From the NCBI RefSeq assembly GCF_004023625.1, contig NZ_RPDJ01000032.1, positions 99,394 through 163,393 on the forward strand: DNA of 64,000 nucleotides. The letters are read 5' to 3'. The notes under the pieces were generated by a model. That model ran no database searches and was not told the DNA's origin. It saw only the letters and a list, made by a program, of their open reading frames with translations. Source of the DNA: Streptomyces cavernae. Its GTDB lineage: Bacteria; Actinomycetota; Actinomycetes; Streptomycetales; Streptomycetaceae. Positions 60,688 through 64,000 of the stretch are shown one piece after another; the stretch's first letter is position 1, and each line of letters starts with the position of its first letter. Made by a program: the position numbers and the translations under genes.

Positions 60688-61479
60688 ATGGCCACCACTT
60701 TCGCCAAGGCCGCGGACGGCACGCAGGCGACCACCGAGTACGCCGCCCGTATCGAGCACGTCTCGAAGTCCTTCGCCGGGCCCGCCGGGCAGCAGCTCGT
60801 CCTCGACGACATCACCCTCGATGTCGCACCGGGTGAGTTCGTCACCCTCCTGGGAGCCTCGGGGTGCGGCAAGTCGACGCTGCTGAACCTGGTCGCGGGC
60901 CTCGACGCCCCGTCCGCCGGCAGCATCACGACCGGCGGGCGCCCGGCCCTGATGTTCCAGGAGCACGCCCTGTTCCCGTGGCTGACCGCGGGCAAGAACA
61001 TCGAACTCGCCCTGAAGCTCAGGGGAGTTCCCAAGAACGAGCGGCGCGGCCGGGCCGAGGAGCTGCTGGAGCTCGTCCGTCTGAAGGGCGCGTACGGCAA
61101 GCGTGTCCACGAACTGTCGGGCGGTATGCGCCAGCGGGTCGCGCTGGCCCGCGCGCTCGCCCAGGACAGCAAGCTGCTGCTGATGGACGAGCCGTTCGCG
61201 GCGCTGGACGCCATCACCCGTGACGTGCTGCACGACGAGCTGACCCGGATCTGGCGCGAGACGAACCTGTCGGTGCTGTTCGTGACGCACAACGTGCGCG
61301 AGGCGGTCCGGCTCGCGCAGCGCGTGGTGCTGCTGTCCTCGCGCCCGGGCCGGGTGGCACGCGAGTGGCGGGTCGACATTCCGCAGCCGCGCCGCATCGA
61401 GGACTCCGCGGTGGCGGAACTGTCCGTCGAGATCACCGAAGAACTGCGTGGGGAGATCCGCCGCCATGGCCAGCACTGA
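60688..61479 (+). CDS. ssuB: Sulfonate-type ABC transporter ATPase
   Basis: 263 residues. Walker A GASGCGKS (56-63), signature LSGGMRQRVALARAL, Walker B LLMDEPFAALDA and the switch FVTHNVREAVRLAQRVVLLSSRPGRV typical of the nitrate/sulfonate/taurine subfamily. ATG 60688 is used because AGGAGGT precedes it by 6 bases. ATG 60664, 8 codons earlier, has none. It overlaps the permease gene by 14 bases. Confidence 0.92.
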   Translation: MATTFAKAADGTQATTEYAARIEHVSKSFAGPAGQQLVLDDITLDVAPGEFVTLLGASGCGKSTLLNLVAGLDAPSAGSITTGGRPALMFQEHALFPWLTAGKNIELALKLRGVPKNERRGRAEELLELVRLKGAYGKRVHELSGGMRQRVALARALAQDSKLLLMDEPFAALDAITRDVLHDELTRIWRETNLSVLFVTHNVREAVRLAQRVVLLSSRPGRVAREWRVDIPQPRRIEDSAVAELSVEITEELRGEIRRHGQH

Positions 61480-62383
61480 GCCCAGGACGGACGCGGTCGT
61501 CAACGACGCGGCCGTCAAGGACCGCAACGATCTGGCGGGGCTCGAAGCGGGTCTGGACGCGCTGGAGACCGTACAGTCCAACCGTGCCTCGTTCCGTCAG
61601 ACCTTCACCCAGAAGATACTGCCGCCCATCGTCGCCGTCGCGCTGGTGCTGGTGGTCTGGCAGGCGCTGATCACGTTCAAGGTCGTCGACGATCCGACGA
61701 AGCTGCCCTCGCCCGGTGATGTGTGGGGTGAGGTCGAGGACGCCTGGTTGCAGGGCACCCTGCTCGGCTACATCTGGACGAGCGTCTCGCGCGGGCTGCT
61801 GGGCTTCCTGCTGGCCCTCGCCATCGGTACCCCGCTGGGGCTGCTGGTCGCCCGGGTGAGGTTCGTGCGCGCGGCGATCGGCCCGATCCTGTCCGGTCTG
61901 CAGTCGCTGCCGTCGGTGGCCTGGGTGCCGCCGGCCGTGATCTGGCTCGGCCTGAACGACTCGATGATGTACGCGGTCATCCTGCTCGGCGCCGTCCCGT
62001 CCATCGCCAACGGGCTGGTCTCCGGCGTCGACCAGGTGCCCCCGCTGTTCCTGCGGGCCGGCCGCACCCTCGGCGCCACGGGGCTCCGCGGGACCTGGCA
62101 CATCGTGATGCCGGCCGCGCTGCCCGGCTATCTGGCGGGTCTGAAGCAGGGCTGGGCGTTCTCCTGGCGTTCACTGATGGCCGCCGAGATCATCGCGTCC
62201 TCGCCGGAGCTCGGCGTGGGCCTGGGCCAGTTGCTGGAGAACGGCCGCAACACCAGTTCCATGTCGATGGTGTTCCTCGCCATCCTCCTCATCCTGATCG
62301 TCGGTATCGCCATCGACCTGCTGATCTTCAGCCCGCTGGAGCGGTCGGTGCTGCGCAGCCGCGGTCTCCTCGTGAAGAGCTGA
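61466..62383 (+). CDS. ssuC: Sulfonate-type ABC transporter permease
   Basis: 305 residues, six membrane segments after a 55-residue hydrophilic N-terminus. The permease loop reads LFLRAGRTLGATGLRGTWHIVMPAALPGYLAGLKQGWAFSWRSLMAAEII, and the last span precedes FSPLERSVLRSRGLL. ATG 61466 has GGGGAG upstream. It completes the binding protein/ATPase/permease importer. Confidence 0.92.
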   Translation: MASTEPRTDAVVNDAAVKDRNDLAGLEAGLDALETVQSNRASFRQTFTQKILPPIVAVALVLVVWQALITFKVVDDPTKLPSPGDVWGEVEDAWLQGTLLGYIWTSVSRGLLGFLLALAIGTPLGLLVARVRFVRAAIGPILSGLQSLPSVAWVPPAVIWLGLNDSMMYAVILLGAVPSIANGLVSGVDQVPPLFLRAGRTLGATGLRGTWHIVMPAALPGYLAGLKQGWAFSWRSLMAAEIIASSPELGVGLGQLLENGRNTSSMSMVFLAILLILIVGIAIDLLIFSPLERSVLRSRGLLVKS

Positions 62384-62389
62384 ACGCCG

Positions 62390-63130
62390 ATGCGACGTCC
62401 GGTACTCCTCGTCATCGCCCACGGCAGCCGCGACCCGCGGCATGCCCGGACCGTGCACGCCCTCGTGCGGCGGGTACGGTCGCTGCGCCCCGGGCTGCGC
62501 GTGGAGACCGGATTCCTGGACTTCAACGTCCCTTCGGTACAAGGGGTGCTGGAGTCACTGGCGGCGGACGACGACGTACGGGACGTGGTGGCCCTGCCGC
62601 TCCTGCTCACCCGCGCGTTCCACGCCAAGGCGGACATCCCGGCGGTGCTGCGGGAGGCGCCCGCGCGGCTGCGGATCCGGCAGGCGGAGGTCCTGGGGCC
62701 GTCCCCGCTCCTCCTCGGGGCCCTGGAACGCCGCCTGTACGAGGCGGGCCTGACGCCCGCCGACAAGTCCTCGACCGGGGTCGTGCTGGCCTCGGCGGGG
62801 TCCACCGACCCGGAGGCGATCGCAGTGATCGCAGAAATCGCGCGGGAGTGGCGGCACACCGGTTGGTGCGCCGTGCGGCCTGCGTTCGCCTCCGCATCCC
62901 TTCCGCGCACCCAGGACGCCGTGCGCGAGCTGCGGGCCCTCGGCTGTGCGCGGGTCGCGGTCGCCCCTTATGTCCTGGCCCCCGGGTTCCTGCCGGACCG
63001 CATCGCCCGGGGTGCGGCGGAAGCGGACGTCCTCGCGGACGTGCTGGGGCCGGCGCCGGAGGTGGCGCGGGTGCTGCTGCAGCGGTACGACGAGGCCCGG
63101 CGGCCCGCGCTGGCGGCGCTGGGCGCGTAG
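62390..63130 (+). CDS. CbiX-type sirohydrochlorin chelatase
   Basis: 246 residues made of two CbiX-like halves. The first starts VLLVIAHGSRDPRHARTVHALV, with the active-site His in AHGSRD. The second contains ASAGSTDPEAIAVIAEIA and VAPYVLAPGFLPDRI. It inserts metal into sirohydrochlorin. As the last gene of an operon headed by sulfite reductase, it probably adds iron to make siroheme, not cobalt for B12. It starts 6 bases after the permease stop. Confidence 0.92.
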   Translation: MRRPVLLVIAHGSRDPRHARTVHALVRRVRSLRPGLRVETGFLDFNVPSVQGVLESLAADDDVRDVVALPLLLTRAFHAKADIPAVLREAPARLRIRQAEVLGPSPLLLGALERRLYEAGLTPADKSSTGVVLASAGSTDPEAIAVIAEIAREWRHTGWCAVRPAFASASLPRTQDAVRELRALGCARVAVAPYVLAPGFLPDRIARGAAEADVLADVLGPAPEVARVLLQRYDEARRPALAALGA

Positions 63131-63152
63131 CACCTGGTTCTCGCCTGCCGCG

Positions 63153-63380
63153 TCAGTCGAAGCTCAGGCTCCCCGTCCGGATTCGCTTGAGTTCGAAGAA
63201 GTCGGGGTGGCGTGCCAGCACCCGGAAACTGTCGAAGAGTTCGGCGTCCTGTGGGCGGGATCCCCCGCCCCCGGCGCTCCGCCGGTGCCGGGTTGGGAGA
63301 CCGAGTTCGGCGAGGGACTCGGCGACCACGCTGCCGCGGCGCACGACCCCGGGTACGACGAAGCCGTCCGACGCAGCCAT
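63153..63380 (-). pseudogene. Gene fragment of unknown origin beside the TnpB remnant
   Basis: A 75-codon frame with coding-like base use, ending DAELFDSFRVLARHPDFFELKRIRTGSLSFD. It begins exactly where TnpB similarity stops (about 63379). No family is recognised. It is probably the 3' end of a resident gene cut off by the insertion or deletion. Confidence 0.35.
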
Positions 63381-63837
63381 AGGTGACCCGGAACGTCTTC
63401 GCTTCGGGCAGCACCGCGCCCTTGCCCCCGGCGCTGAGACGCATGCGCACCCAGCCGCAGCCGGGCACCTTCACCTGCGCCCACCGCCGGTTCAGCTTCC
63501 GCACCACGACCGAGCGGCCCATGACCTGCTTACCGGTCTTCGCGTTCAGCTTCGGCGAGCCGTCGTCGTTGTACTCGGGCACACGGTCGGTGCCGATGAC
63601 GCGGAAGCCCTCGTGCCGGTACTTCTTGCGCCAGGTCGGCTCACCGAACCCGCAGGTGAAGCGTGCGTTCTTGGCCTTCGCGAAGTCCTTCAGCGCTTGT
63701 TGCTGCACATCCGCGTTCCCGGCGCCCAGCCACGCGCTTTCCCGTCGGGCCTCGGTCAGCTGGCGGCACTGCTCGGCGAAGCCAGGCGCGGGTTTGCGCC
63801 CCCTGCGCCAGTGCGCGTGCTGCTCGACGGCGAGGTT
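63379..63837 (-). pseudogene. TnpB (IS605/IS200-type OrfB) remnant
   Basis: About 150 codons from the N-terminal half of a TnpB-type protein: NLAVEQHAHWRRGRKPAPGF, QCRQLTEARRESAWLGAGNADVQQQALKDFAKAKNARF, then KLNRRWAQVKVPGCGWVRMRLSAGG and FRVTY. Upstream, at 63837/63838, the coding sequence is interrupted by a group II intron end. Downstream it breaks off at about 63379, so the RuvC-like nuclease residues and zinc finger are missing. No TnpA gene or ends of the element are visible. Confidence 0.8.
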
Positions 63838-63876
63838 GTCGGGTGGCCGGGGCCCGTCACCGGGTCCCCGGCGTCA

Positions 63877-63911
63877 GAACCGTACGTGCGGGTCGTCCCC
63901 GCATACGGCTC
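63877..63911 (-). ncRNA. Group II intron domain V
   Basis: A 35-base hairpin, GAGCCGTATGCGGG...CCCGCACGTACGGTTC, with the AGC-type lower stem and GNNA-like loop (GACGA) of bacterial group II intron domain V, the catalytic core element. Confidence 0.85.
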
Positions 63912-63999
63912 AAGCAGAACCCACGGGCGCGTTTGCTTTGCGTCCGGTCCTCCTGTCATGGGCCTCGTGGTGCTGCCGATGGCAGTCGGCGTGTACGAG
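63910..63999 (-). CDS. Group II intron reverse transcriptase/maturase, C-terminal end
   Basis: The last 29 codons only: LVHADCHRQHHEAHDRRTGRKA and a stop at 63910-63912. HADCHRQHH is the end of the HNH endonuclease domain found in mobile group II intron proteins. The gene continues beyond base 64000, so whether the reverse transcriptase is intact cannot be judged. Confidence 0.75.
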   Translation of the reverse strand, partial: LVHADCHRQHHEAHDRRTGRKANAPVGSA

Positions 64000-64000
64000 C

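Larger units (their letters stand above)
63838..64000 (-). mobile_element. Group II intron, 3' end, inserted in tnpB
   Basis: The minus strand carries, in order, the C-terminus of an intron-encoded protein, domain V (63877-63911), a domain VI stem (CCGGGGACCCG-GTGA-CGGGCCCCGG) and the 3' end CCACCCGAC at 63838. The next base starts tnpB codon AAC (Asn of NLAVEQ), in frame with the rest of the remnant. The intron's 5' part and most of its reverse transcriptase lie beyond the window. Confidence 0.8.

Overview
The window is very GC-rich and its genes carry a strong third-position G/C bias. GTG starts are common, genes are joined by ATGA or GTGA overlaps, and signal peptides are of actinomycete lipoprotein and Tat type. 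Together with the gene content (M4 and GH43/CBM13 secreted enzymes, PadR/HAAS pair, DUF5959, siroheme sulfite reductase with an actinobacterial cysteine leader peptide) this points to a Streptomyces or close relative. No rRNA or tRNA gene and no CRISPR array was seen.

Layout. 0-4.7 kb: the end of a sugar ABC permease, a GH2 beta-galactosidase and an MFS transporter (a sugar-use operon). 4.7-7.5 kb: a three-gene ABC-2 exporter. 7.6-11.7 kb: pstSCAB phosphate uptake, closed by a strong terminator. 11.9-16.6 kb: a very large P-type ATPase of the CtpH/CtpI type. 16.6-21.3 kb: a gutted GH10 xylanase pseudogene, a PadR/HAAS pair, a large protein of unknown function and a DUF5959 protein. 21.6-27.4 kb: a secreted M4 protease, a TetR regulator, and a toroid protein/cupin/Nudix group. 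27.5-35.4 kb: a plant-polysaccharide locus (broken secreted gene, DUF2264, CE12 esterase, GH43-CBM13, truncated GH43) beside a beta-helix surface protein. 35.4-42.4 kb: an SDR, a short palindromic mobile element, a two-component pair with a cupredoxin-like secreted protein, a multicopper oxidase, and a nitrilase and an AraC gene that have both lost their 5' ends at one junction. 42.4-44.3 kb: paaI-paaK behind a PaaR-like operator. 44.5-53.5 kb: secreted, AidB-like, YihY-like, NmrA-like, two AraC-type, VOC and GNAT genes. 53.6-63.1 kb: a complete sulfur assimilation operon. 63.1-64 kb: insertion-element debris with the 3' end of a group II intron lodged in a TnpB remnant.

How the genes work together. 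The sulfur block is the clearest unit. A cysteine-containing leader peptide precedes sulfite reductase, a small zinc-ribbon protein, APS reductase (cysH), APS kinase (cysC), ATP sulfurylase (cysD, cysN), a sulfonate-type ABC importer and a CbiX-type chelatase that would supply siroheme. Most of the cys genes overlap by 4 bases, so translation is probably coupled. The pst genes form a second tight operon.

The window is notable for gene decay at junctions: GH10, GH43, nitrilase/AraC, the 27.5 kb secreted gene and TnpB are all remnants, and most sit beside repeats or mobile DNA. The most unusual intact items are a beta-helix protein with autotransporter-type repeats and a sortase-like C-terminus, a response regulator with a repeat-built N-terminal extension translated from the kinase stop codon, and three 10-bp-phased operator half-sites beside the GH43 genes.
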